In this document: positions 26,607-34,955 of the stretch, piece after piece
Numbering within the stretch: the stretch's first letter is position 1
Layout: every line of letters begins with the position of its first letter
Assembly: GCA_002409595.1 (NCBI GenBank)
Contig: DHNQ01000006.1
Span: forward strand, 1-64,000
DNA from: Dysgonomonas sp. UBA5412
GTDB lineage: Bacteria > Bacteroidota > Bacteroidia > Bacteroidales > Dysgonomonadaceae
Length of the DNA: 64,000 nucleotides
Direction: 5' to 3'
Notes under the pieces: model-generated
Databases searched by the model: none
The model's input: only the letters and a program-made list of their open reading frames with translations
Told to the model about the DNA's origin: nothing
Program-made: the position numbers and the translations under genes

Positions 26607-26647
26607 ATAATAAAACGAAGTGAAGTTATAAAAAAGACTCCACTTCG
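26607..26647 (-). terminator. Attenuator between pflB and pflA
   Basis: CGAAGTG (26616-26622) pairs with CACTTCG (26641-26647), with further inner pairs; on the minus strand it is followed by TTTTATTAT. It probably lowers pflA and focA expression relative to pflB. Confidence 0.6.
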
Positions 26648-26678
26648 CTAAATAATTATTTCGGCTATCCGATTAGTA

Positions 26679-28910
26679 TCAGATAGTTGTTGTTATGGTT
26701 CTGTTGATCACGTCCAGCTGTTGTTCGCGCGTCAGCTTCACAAAGTTGACTGCATAGCCTGACACACGGATCGTCAATTGCGGATATTGTTCAGGATGCT
26801 CCATTGCATCAATCAGTAATTGACGGTCGAATACGTTTACATTCAGGTGATGCCCTGTTTGCAGGAAGTATCCGTCAAGCAGTCCTGCCAAGTTCTGCGA
26901 CTCTTCTTCGCGGCTCTTACCCAATGTGTTTGGAGTGATGGCGAATGTATAAGAAATACCGTCATTGGCATGCTCGAACGGTAGTTTTGCTACTGACGAT
27001 AACGATGCTACCGCACCTTTGGTATCGCGTCCGTGCATAGGGTTTGCTCCGGGAGCGAAAGGTGTACCGTCGCGGCGCCCGTCGGGCGTATTACCTGTTT
27101 TCTTTCCGTATACTACGTTCGATGTTATAGTCAATACCGATTGTGTAGGTATTGCATCTTTATACATCTTGCGCTTACGGATTTTATTCATAAATTTCTC
27201 AACTATTTCCACAGCAAATTTATCGGTGCGGTCGTCGTTATTCCCAAATGGTATGTATTCGCCTTCTACTATATAGTCTACTGCATCGCCGTCGGCATCT
27301 CTTACGATGCGGACTTTGCCATATTTGATGGCTGCAAAAGAGTCGGCAATGATAGAAAGGCCCGATACACCAAATGCTTGTGTACGTACAATATCTACAT
27401 CATGCAAAGCCATTTCGAGAGCTTCGTACGAGTATTTGTCGTGCATGTAGTGAATGATGTTGAGTGCTTTTACATACGTTTCTGCAACCCAGTCGAGCGT
27501 ACGGTCAAATTTTTCCCATACTTCGTCGAATTGCAAATAATCTCCTGTTACTTTTTCTACCCAATGTTTAGGCAATACCTGAGCCTTTGTTTTTTCGTCT
27601 CTACCTCCGTTTATAGTATAAAGCAAAGCCTTAGGCAAGTTGGCACGTGCCCCGAAAAACTGCATTTGGTGTCCTATACGCATCGGCGAAACACAGCAGG
27701 CGATACCATAATCGTCGCCCAATTGCGGACGCATAATGTCGTCGTTCTCGTATTGCAGAGATGATGTGTCGATGGAGACTTTGGCGCAATATTTTTTCCA
27801 GCTTTCAGGTAAGCGATCACTCCACAAGATGGTAAGATTGGGTTCGGGTGCAGGTCCCAGATTGTATAAGGTATGTAGCATACGATAACTGTTTTTTGTT
27901 ACCATAGATTTACCCTGATTAGTCATTCCGCCGATTGATTCGGTAACCCATACCGGATCTCCTGAAAATAGTTCGTTATACTCGTTCGTACGAAGAAAAC
28001 GCACTATGCGAAGTTTCATTACAAAATGGTCTATCATCTCTTGAGCGTCTATTTCAGTAATAAGGCCTTCGTTCAGGTCGCGCTCTATATAGATATCTAA
28101 GAAAGTGGTTACACGTCCCAAACTCATTGCTGCTCCGTTCTGATCTTTGATGGCTGCCAGATAACCGAAGTATGTCCATTGGATAGCTTCTTGGGCTGTC
28201 TTTGCCGGCTGAGATATGTCGAATCCGTAAGATGCAGCCATACATTTTAGTGCTTTTAGGGCTTGGATTTGTGATGTAAGCTCTTCGCGCAAACGAATAA
28301 GATCGTCTGTCATAACGATAGGGTCACATTCCTGAAATCTTATTTGACGTTCTTCTATCAAACGGTCTACTCCGTAAAGGGCTATTCGGCGATAGTCGCC
28401 AATGATGCGCCCACGGCCGTAAGCATCGGGCAGACCTGTCAATAAACCGTTGCTGCGTGCGCGGCGGATACTGTCGGTATAAGCCGAGAATACACCTTCG
28501 TTGTGAGTCTTTCTATATTTAGAAAATATTTCTGTTGTGATGGGATCTAGTTTATAGCCATATTCTTCGAGACTTTGCTGCACCATGCGTAGTCCTCCGT
28601 TAGGGAAGATGGCTCTTTTGAGAGGTTTGTCGGTTTGTACTCCGACTATTTTTTCAAGCTCTTTGTCTATATATCCCGCTCCGTAAGCATCTATCTGTGA
28701 AGGTATTTTTGTTTCGGCATCATACACACCTTTTTCTTTTTCTACCTTAAATATTTCGCTTAGTTTGTCCCAAAGCTTAGTCGTTGCTTCGGTAGGACCT
28801 TCAAGAAAAGATTCGTCTCCCGAATATTCTTTATAGTTTTCGAGGATAAAATTGTTTACATCAATTTTTTCCTGCCATTTATTACCTTTAAAGTTTTTAT
28901 ACGCTTCCAT
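26679..28910 (-). CDS. pflB: Pyruvate formate-lyase (formate C-acetyltransferase)
   Basis: 743 residues, full length for PflB. It converts pyruvate and CoA to acetyl-CoA and formate. Both catalytic cysteines are seen side by side in GIACCVSPM (about residue 405), and the glycyl-radical site in RVSGYAVNF (Gly about 717). The [14 protein letters not shown] and EPNLTILWS blocks are typical of true PflB and not of glycerol dehydratase or choline lyase. It heads pflB-pflA-focA. A cobalamin riboswitch ends about 150 bases upstream in the same direction with no gene between, and I find no second convincing promoter in that gap, so B12 control is predicted. Confidence 0.97.
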   Translation of the reverse strand: MEAYKNFKGNKWQEKIDVNNFILENYKEYSGDESFLEGPTEATTKLWDKLSEIFKVEKEKGVYDAETKIPSQIDAYGAGYIDKELEKIVGVQTDKPLKRAIFPNGGLRMVQQSLEEYGYKLDPITTEIFSKYRKTHNEGVFSAYTDSIRRARSNGLLTGLPDAYGRGRIIGDYRRIALYGVDRLIEERQIRFQECDPIVMTDDLIRLREELTSQIQALKALKCMAASYGFDISQPAKTAQEAIQWTYFGYLAAIKDQNGAAMSLGRVTTFLDIYIERDLNEGLITEIDAQEMIDHFVMKLRIVRFLRTNEYNELFSGDPVWVTESIGGMTNQGKSMVTKNSYRMLHTLYNLGPAPEPNLTILWSDRLPESWKKYCAKVSIDTSSLQYENDDIMRPQLGDDYGIACCVSPMRIGHQMQFFGARANLPKALLYTINGGRDEKTKAQVLPKHWVEKVTGDYLQFDEVWEKFDRTLDWVAETYVKALNIIHYMHDKYSYEALEMALHDVDIVRTQAFGVSGLSIIADSFAAIKYGKVRIVRDADGDAVDYIVEGEYIPFGNNDDRTDKFAVEIVEKFMNKIRKRKMYKDAIPTQSVLTITSNVVYGKKTGNTPDGRRDGTPFAPGANPMHGRDTKGAVASLSSVAKLPFEHANDGISYTFAITPNTLGKSREEESQNLAGLLDGYFLQTGHHLNVNVFDRQLLIDAMEHPEQYPQLTIRVSGYAVNFVKLTREQQLDVINRTITTTI

Positions 28911-29062
28911 AAATTTTATTTAGACTAATGTTATTATATTAAATTAAGTACACAAAATATTTACAAGTTATAATATTCATATAACCTTATCCATTGAGTG
29001 TTTTCTTGGTTGAAAGTTGATCGAATGAAATCTTATGATCCCGAAGGTTTCAAACATCTATA
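28911..29062 (-). other. Expression platform between B12 aptamer and pflB
   Basis: AT-rich stretch without a gene. A weak pairing GAAA/TTTC near 29038-29062 is all I can see. No TAnnTTTG box on the minus strand matches fully, which supports pflB being read from the riboswitch promoter. Confidence 0.4.
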
Positions 29063-29251
29063 GCTTTGGCAGGTCTTCTGACTCACTCCTTTTCTTCAAA
29101 GTGCCTTCCCGTTTACAAGACAGTGGCTAAAGTATGTTTGAAGTTTTATTTGGAGCTCACAGCAGCGGGTCTGTCCGGGATTTTCACCCGATTCCCTTTT
29201 CACCATCATCTAAGGATATAGACAATGACACCAAAATTTAGAGCAAAGATA
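29063..29251 (-). ncRNA. Cobalamin riboswitch with its promoter (pfl operon)
   Basis: On the minus strand, about 29236-29063. Seen: TTTTGG P1 arm, GGGAATCGGGTGAAAATCCC, GACCCGCTGCTGTGAGCTCC, GCCACTG, GGGAAGGC and AGTCAGAAGACCTGCC with the closing CCAAAG arm. A -7 box TATCTTTG at 29251-29244 predicts a transcript start next to the aptamer. The nearest downstream gene in this direction is pflB. About 150 bases of AT-rich platform follow; I see no clear terminator in it, so translation control is more likely. Confidence 0.93.
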
Positions 29252-29454
29252 ATAACTTTTCTGATACTTGTTTCTTTGTTTTATCTTAATTTATCTTTCC
29301 GAAAGAAGCTATTTTGTAATCTCGACTTAACATATTGAGGTATAGTGGGATTTGTGCCCTTATAATATTGAAACAAATTAGTAATAAATATTAATGCAAT
29401 ATATTAAATTTTCTTTGTGTTAATAAATGATAAAAATGAATATTGGTGATCTTG

Positions 29455-29470
29455 TGTAACAAATGATACA
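29455..29470. promoter_or_regulatory. CRP/FNR-like palindrome, third copy
   Basis: TGTAACAAATGATACA differs at one base from the site at 7995-8010. It lies 165 bases before the lipoprotein gene at 29635 and about 205 bases behind the pfl riboswitch promoter. No -7 box sits at the 29.5-base spacing seen for the other two sites, so its target is unclear. Confidence 0.4.
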
Positions 29471-29563
29471 TATTATTTGTATATTTTTATTACTAAGCTG
29501 ATTGTCAGAGCGTATTATAATCACTACAAATCATTATTTTGTTGCTTGAAAACCCTAATTTTT

Positions 29564-29599
29564 AGGTATTGCAATACCTTATAGCTTAAGATACCTTTG
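29564..29599 (+). promoter_or_regulatory. Promoter with palindromic operator before the lipoprotein/XusA-like operon
   Basis: The -33 TTG (29569-29571) and the -7 box TACCTTTG (29592-29599) are spaced as usual in Bacteroidota. A perfect 16-bp palindrome AGGTATTGCAATACCT (29564-29579) covers the -33 element, the ideal place for a repressor. The binding protein is unknown. Confidence 0.6.
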
Positions 29600-29634
29600 C
29601 ACTTACATTAAGTAATACTAATAAAAGAAAACAT

Positions 29635-30816
29635 ATGAAAAATATCAAATTATTACTGCTGATTCTTGGCGGTATATTGTTACTGAACTCTTGTAGCAGC
29701 GATGACGATGATGGTCCGGTAACGCCTCCGACTGAAAGAATAAAACTGGAAGGCAAATGGCTTGTTAAAGAAATTAATTTCACCTCTAACGTTAAAGCTT
29801 GGAAGAGCGAAACATTTTCGGATGTAATGGACGTTTTCGGATGGGCTCCATATATGTATAATAGTGTTGCCGGAGTTGAATTTACCGGCGAAGACTATAC
29901 TGATACCCAATCGGGAAAAACTGCAAAGAAATTCAACTTTGTTACAGGTAGCTCGTATGGTGGTTCGGGCAAGGTGTATTGGGGATGGAATGCAAGCGAT
30001 GACGGAAAAGCTTTTGAGGTTATTCAATTTAATACTCAAATGCCTCCTTACGATTTTTCGATGTCAAAAACATCTTCTTTGCAAGAGACAACGATTGATG
30101 GCAAGCGTGTTTTGATATTCACAACAACGTTGGTAAGCATAGATCAGGATAGAATGGACGAGTCTACTAATCCGATGACACGACCTAAAGTAGCTGCTTC
30201 GGCAACGTTTACTTTGGTAGAAGCTAGTGGCGAAATTGATTCTGAGGTGTCTCCGGCATTGAAATTAAATGGTGTAGAGTTTAAATTACCTCAGCAGGTA
30301 GATCCCGAACCGGAGCCGGATCCAACTATTGTTACAAAAGAGAGTTTGACGGGAACCGCATGGTTATTAAAAGCCGGTTCGAAATTGTATGATCCGGGGA
30401 TGCTTGCACAAGATCCCATCTTTGAATTTGCGAAACTGGTGACTCTTTATTTCCAAAGCGAGAGTTTACTCAAATTCAGATATTCATTTCCAATGGGTAT
30501 AATAAGTACTAAAGAAACAACTTGGGTATATGATAACGAAACATATATTGTAAGTTATGTAAAAGGTGAAGGACAAATGGCTAGTTCGTCTATGAAATTT
30601 GTTTGGAAAGCCTCTTATCTGATTGATGGTGATAGTAAATCTCTGATTCTGGAATTGCAGGAAGTGGTAAATAATGCAGGTCAGGAAACTGAGTCGAAAC
30701 TTGATTTAAGTAAAGTCGATGCTGATCTTTTGAAAAGAGAATTTACTTCAATATCGGGCGGTGACACAGAAAAAGCCGAAGTGGTGAATAAAAATAATTA
30801 TACAATTTTTAAATAA
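29635..30816 (+). CDS. Surface lipoprotein of unknown function
   Basis: 393 residues. The lipobox NSC is followed by SSDDDDG, an acidic surface-export signal. Two similar halves may be present: KLEGKWLVKEINF (about 41) and SLTGTAWLLKAGSKL (about 240) both look like the first strand of a lipocalin-like or DUF5004-like barrel, each followed by a Phe/Gly-rich strand set, with a Pro/Glu linker (QQVDPEPEPDP) between. I cannot name the family with confidence. It is the first gene of a unit with a TonB-dependent receptor and a DUF4374 lipoprotein, so a role in capture of an iron or cofactor ligand is likely. A terminator-like hairpin follows it. Confidence 0.6.
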   Translation: MKNIKLLLLILGGILLLNSCSSDDDDGPVTPPTERIKLEGKWLVKEINFTSNVKAWKSETFSDVMDVFGWAPYMYNSVAGVEFTGEDYTDTQSGKTAKKFNFVTGSSYGGSGKVYWGWNASDDGKAFEVIQFNTQMPPYDFSMSKTSSLQETTIDGKRVLIFTTTLVSIDQDRMDESTNPMTRPKVAASATFTLVEASGEIDSEVSPALKLNGVEFKLPQQVDPEPEPDPTIVTKESLTGTAWLLKAGSKLYDPGMLAQDPIFEFAKLVTLYFQSESLLKFRYSFPMGIISTKETTWVYDNETYIVSYVKGEGQMASSSMKFVWKASYLIDGDSKSLILELQEVVNNAGQETESKLDLSKVDADLLKREFTSISGGDTEKAEVVNKNNYTIFK

Positions 30817-30846
30817 TATAAGGCAGATAGTGCCTTAATCATAAAA

Positions 30847-30876
30847 AAGGAGCTGATAACAAAGCTCCTTCTTTTA
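30847..30876 (+). terminator. Terminator/attenuator after the lipoprotein gene
   Basis: AAGGAGCT (30847-30854) pairs perfectly with AGCTCCTT (30863-30870), loop of 8, followed by CTTTTACTTTT. The receptor gene begins 28 bases after the hairpin, so it may attenuate rather than fully stop transcription. Confidence 0.75.
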
Positions 30877-30898
30877 CTTTTCCCCATATTCAACAAAG

Positions 30899-33310
30899 AT
30901 GAAGTATATACTGATTTGTATATTGGTGTTATTCCTTTGCCCTTTTTTGTCCTATTCCCAAAACGCTAAATATTCTGTTTCCGGACATGTATATGTAGAT
31001 GACGTAGTCCGCAAGAATGTGGAAGTGATAATAGAAGAATTGGATATCAGAACATTTACCGATGCTAAAGGAAAATATGTAATAAATGATTTGCCTGCAG
31101 GTTCATATATCTTATATGCACTTCATCAGAATGGCTATGTAGAAGTAAAACCTATTGATTTGAGAGCTTCTACCGATACATTCGATTTTCATATAAAAAC
31201 ATCGGATATTGTACTCAATGAGGTTACTATCAATGCCAGCAGCAAGATAGACCAGTTGAGGCTTAATCCCATAAAAGCCGAAGTTATTGATGTAACCCAC
31301 TTTCACGAAAAAGCCACTAATATTCAGAATTTGCTTAACGCCAGTCCCGGAGTACGTTTGCGCAATACCGGAGCATTAGGAGCCAGCAACGAGGTTATTA
31401 TAAATGGTTTTAGCGGACGGTCTATCAAGTTGATGCGCGATGGCATACCGTTAGATTATCTGGGGTCGAGTTTCGGGATAACAAAGATACCTGTTAACTC
31501 TGTCGAACGGATGGAGGTATATAAAGGTGTTTTGCCTACCGAAATCGGTATTGATGCTTTAGGTGGGGCTATAAATCTGATAAGCCGTAAATTGTACGAT
31601 TCCGAAATTCAGGTATCTTTCGAACGCGGATCGTTTAATACGAATATCGCAACAGTAAATGCTTTCAGGCGGCTGAATAAAAATATATCAGTAGGAGTGT
31701 ATGCCTTCGGCAATTATTCAGATAATGATTATAAAGTAAAGAACCTTCCTTATTTTGAAGAAGAAACCGGACGTAATACATATATAGAAGCCCGTCTATT
31801 TCACAATAAGTTTAAGCAATATTTTGTAGAAGGATATGTAAATTTGGATAATTTATCTTGGGCTGATCTGTTGCAATTCAGAGTTACCAGCTTTGCTATG
31901 CATCAGGATATGCAAAACGATTTTACCACCCGCGACAGAGCTTTTGGAGCTGTTTATCGTACCGAGAAGGCTATTGCCATACCATCTGTCACTTACCGCA
32001 AATCGTTTATGGATAAGAAGCTGAATACAACTCAATTTCTGGTATATAGCAAGATTGATAATCGGTTTGTAGATACTCTCAAAAATACTTATTACGACTG
32101 GAAAGGCGTGGCACATTCGGCTACATCGGCTTCCGAAATAGGGAGTGTTTATACCTCTGCTCCAGGCAAGAATGGCATAGAGTCAAATTATCAAAATATT
32201 ATTTATCGGGGATTGCTTTCCTATCATATCAATTCGTCTCATACTCTTACAGCCAACGTTATCGATAATTATTTTATAAATAAAAAAGATGATGAGGTAA
32301 ATCCACTTGAAAAGAAACGAATTACATACAATCGCTTGATTGTAGGAGTAGGGTATAATGCCGGACTGTTTGACAACAAGTTGAATACGATTGTACAACT
32401 GAAATCCTTATTCTATCAGACCAAAGGTAAAGAATCTGTTTACAGTTCTACGGACTTGGTGAGTCGAGATCGGTCTATCACGAAAGACGGACTTAGTCTT
32501 TCGTTAGCAGCTAAATATAATATATTTGACAATCTTTTGATACGTGCATCGTACGAGAATACATACCGTCTGCCCGATCAGATGGAGATATTCGGGGATA
32601 ATACATTTATTATCTCCAATCTGAATCTTTCACCCGAAAAGAGTAAAAATTTCAATCTTGGAATAAAATTTTATAAACCGGCAAAATATAATTTTGAAGT
32701 CAATGCCTATTTCAGAAATACAACCGATCTGATTAAACTCAAAGAAATAAACCAATATCAGGGGAAATTTCTCAATCTCGAAAAGGTAAAAGGATATGGC
32801 TTGGAGCTTGATGGATATTATACTTTTTTTGACAAACTCAGGCTAATGGGTAACCTCACGTATAACGAATTCAGATATAACGGATCGCTCGATGAAGATG
32901 CCAATGATGTTCATTTCAAAGATGCCCGTATCAGCAATACTCCATTTTATTATGGCAATATGGGAATAGAATATACATTCGATAATGTATTTGGAAAAGG
33001 TAATACGCTGCGGTCTTATTGGAATTACTCGTACGTACACCAATACTATTTGGACTATATAGAGAAACAGTACGAACCTGATGGTTTTTTAGGCCTTTTC
33101 GGTAAATCTAAAATATCGACCGATCGTGTTATTCCTCAGCAGCAACTGCATACAGCTGGCATTTCTTACGACATGAAAACATATAAAGAAAACAGGTTGA
33201 CGCTGGGTGCAGAAATACGCAATGTATTCGATAAGGATATATATAACAACTTCAAAATGCAAAATCCCGGACGCAGCTTTTGGATCAAAGCAGTTTATCT
33301 CATCAAATAG
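30899..33310 (+). CDS. TonB-dependent receptor, XusA-like
   Basis: 803 residues. Signal peptide ending SYSQN; a carboxypeptidase-regulatory-like domain (about 25-105, with GHVYVDDVVRKNVEVIIEEL and GKYVINDLPAGSYILYA); plug (ASPGVRLRNTGALGASNEVIINGFSGRSIKLMRDGIPL, then VERMEVYKGVLPTEIG); and a long barrel ending FWIKAVYLIK. The ligand cannot be read from sequence. The next gene encodes a DUF4374 lipoprotein, the pairing of XusA with XusB in the xenosiderophore uptake system of Bacteroides, so a siderophore or other iron ligand is the leading idea. The third Xus gene, a PepSY membrane protein, is absent because the locus is broken downstream. Confidence 0.8.
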   Translation: MKYILICILVLFLCPFLSYSQNAKYSVSGHVYVDDVVRKNVEVIIEELDIRTFTDAKGKYVINDLPAGSYILYALHQNGYVEVKPIDLRASTDTFDFHIKTSDIVLNEVTINASSKIDQLRLNPIKAEVIDVTHFHEKATNIQNLLNASPGVRLRNTGALGASNEVIINGFSGRSIKLMRDGIPLDYLGSSFGITKIPVNSVERMEVYKGVLPTEIGIDALGGAINLISRKLYDSEIQVSFERGSFNTNIATVNAFRRLNKNISVGVYAFGNYSDNDYKVKNLPYFEEETGRNTYIEARLFHNKFKQYFVEGYVNLDNLSWADLLQFRVTSFAMHQDMQNDFTTRDRAFGAVYRTEKAIAIPSVTYRKSFMDKKLNTTQFLVYSKIDNRFVDTLKNTYYDWKGVAHSATSASEIGSVYTSAPGKNGIESNYQNIIYRGLLSYHINSSHTLTANVIDNYFINKKDDEVNPLEKKRITYNRLIVGVGYNAGLFDNKLNTIVQLKSLFYQTKGKESVYSSTDLVSRDRSITKDGLSLSLAAKYNIFDNLLIRASYENTYRLPDQMEIFGDNTFIISNLNLSPEKSKNFNLGIKFYKPAKYNFEVNAYFRNTTDLIKLKEINQYQGKFLNLEKVKGYGLELDGYYTFFDKLRLMGNLTYNEFRYNGSLDEDANDVHFKDARISNTPFYYGNMGIEYTFDNVFGKGNTLRSYWNYSYVHQYYLDYIEKQYEPDGFLGLFGKSKISTDRVIPQQQLHTAGISYDMKTYKENRLTLGAEIRNVFDKDIYNNFKMQNPGRSFWIKAVYLIK

Positions 33311-33320
33311 AATCTCGGTT

Positions 33321-34601
33321 ATGAAATCTATCCAATATCTATGTTTAATTATTACAAGTCTATTTCTGTTGCAATCGTGCGAAGTAGAAAATCTGGATAA
33401 TGACAATACTCCACGTGACGACTTTTCTTTCAACAACTATGTATTAGCTGTCGAAGAAGCGTCTAACTCAGATATAACACGTTTCTTTACCTTCGAAATG
33501 ACTCGGGTGAGAAATAATACTGAGCCTTACGAATTATTGTCGGAAGAATCGCTGTTTACAAATTCAGATCCCTCTACATCAGCCGGACATCATTCCATAG
33601 GAAAATACTTTTTTGCGATGGCAAAAGATAAAAAGGGCATGTCGTCTACTCCCGGCATATATCGGATGAGCCTTAATATGAGCGATAGAGTGTTTATCGA
33701 CCAAAGTCTCAATCTGAGAAAGAACAATCTGTTTCCTTCCCGAAAATTATGTATCGTCGATCGTTCATTGGGTTTTTACTATAACGAAGGCTTATCACCG
33801 CAAAGTATCTATATGTTCAATCCCTACACGATGCTCACTACCGGAGTCATAGACCTGAAAGATGCTATTATGAAATTTCGCCCCGAAGCCAAATGGCTCG
33901 ACGAAAGCGGAAATAATATGGTACGCACAGGATCGTTGGTTTTGGACGAAAAAGGAGGTAAGCTGTATGTAAGTGTCGTATTTTTGGAAACCGTAGGGTT
34001 TAATATAATAGCCGATAGCGAAACTAATTTCTATTTAGCAGTAGTCGATATTGAGACTAAGACAGTCGAGAAAATTATAAGCTATCCCAATACGCGTACA
34101 GTAGGATTTTTTGTTTCCGAAAACAATCCTACGACCAAAGACGAATATGGAGATATGTACCTCTGTTCGTGGGGCTGGAATCAATTTGGTACACCTACCG
34201 ATTCTAAGATATTCAGAATCAAGAGAGGCGAGACTGATTTTGACTCCGATTGGGAGTTTAATATTGCCACCCATTTTGGAGCAGGACGTATAGCACAGTC
34301 TATTATCAGTTACAACAACAAGATATACCTGCATATATCTACCATAAAATATACATTTTCGGACAGTGATTCGGCAGGCACAAAAATCGAGATGGAATAT
34401 TACGAATTAAATCCTCAGGATATGTCTGTCCGCAAGCTGAATATCCCATCGTCCGATCCGTCGGCGCGAATGAGTGTATTTAATATTTTTGATGATAAAC
34501 TCTACATACGGTATTCATCTGAACAATATACCATCCGAAAAACTATTTGCACCCGACAAAGTATCCAAACTCGACGGACTGCTTGCAGTATCTTTGTGTG
34601 A
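33321..34601 (+). pseudogene. XusB-like DUF4374 lipoprotein, truncated at its 3' end
   Basis: Reads from a lipoprotein signal (lipobox LQSC, then EVENLDND) through most of a beta-propeller-like DUF4374 protein: YFFAMAKDKKGMSSTPGIYRMS, SLVLDEKGGKLYVSVVF, FYLAVVDIETKTVEKIISYP, DMYLCSWGW and YYELNPQDMSVRKLNIP. XusB-type proteins bind ferric siderophores at the surface. After about 34500 the match stops: the last 30 codons (TIRKTICTRQSIQTRRTACSIFV) are the wrong frame of a tssF-like gene. The ATG at 33207 lies inside the receptor gene in another frame and is rejected; ATG 33321 gives the signal peptide. The missing end is probably 30-60 residues. Confidence 0.7.
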
Positions 34602-34941
34602 TATACATGGCGCAAAAGAAATATCAGATATACAAGATATAATGTCTATTGATAAATATATATTCACATCAAAAGACAGGATCCTAACCGAACATAATAT
34701 AAAATGTTTTTGCGAAAGCGAATTAGGTCGAGCAATAGAAAAAGTAGATATAAAACTCGATGGCAAGATCAGCCCTAAGCCGAATGAAGGCTTTGTGCGC
34801 GTGATACAAGTCATGCTGACACCATCCTCAGGCTATGCCGATTTGCTGTATCAGAAAGGAGTGCTCAAAAACCTAAAAGTGAGATTGCAAGAACGTTCGC
34901 CCGACGACTATAATTATAACATTACTATTTCAAACAGATAA
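34474..34941 (+). pseudogene. 3' fragment of a T6SS baseplate gene (tssF-like)
   Basis: About 145-155 codons, reading NSTYGIHLNNIPSEKLFAP and then FTSKDRILTEHNIKCFCESELGRAIEKVDIKL, PNEGFVRVIQVMLTP and KNLKVRLQERSPDDYNYNITISN. This resembles the end of TssF-type baseplate proteins of Bacteroidota T6SS, in which a T-x-E-D-I-K-x-F-C helix and a closing L-x-x-R-S-x-x-x-Y-x-x-x-I strand are usual. TssF is about 600 residues, so three quarters are missing. The next gene, 14 bases on, is ClpV, the expected T6SS neighbour. The 5' side is joined out of frame to the XusB-like gene, and the two frames overlap between 34474 and 34601. Confidence 0.55.
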
Positions 34942-34955
34942 AAGCCACTATAAAT

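Noticed and set aside
27033..27764. 243-codon ORF on + inside pflB
   Set aside because: It is antisense to an unmistakable pflB with both catalytic motifs; the translation has no domain or signal and follows the codon bias of the opposite strand.
29455..29470. FNR-type control of the pfl promoter by this site
   Set aside because: The predicted pfl transcript start is about 220 bases away, too far for the -43 geometry seen at the other two sites; kept only as an open question.
33207..33320. Upstream start of the XusB-like gene
   Set aside because: The extension overlaps the end of the receptor gene in another frame; the signal peptide begins at 33321.
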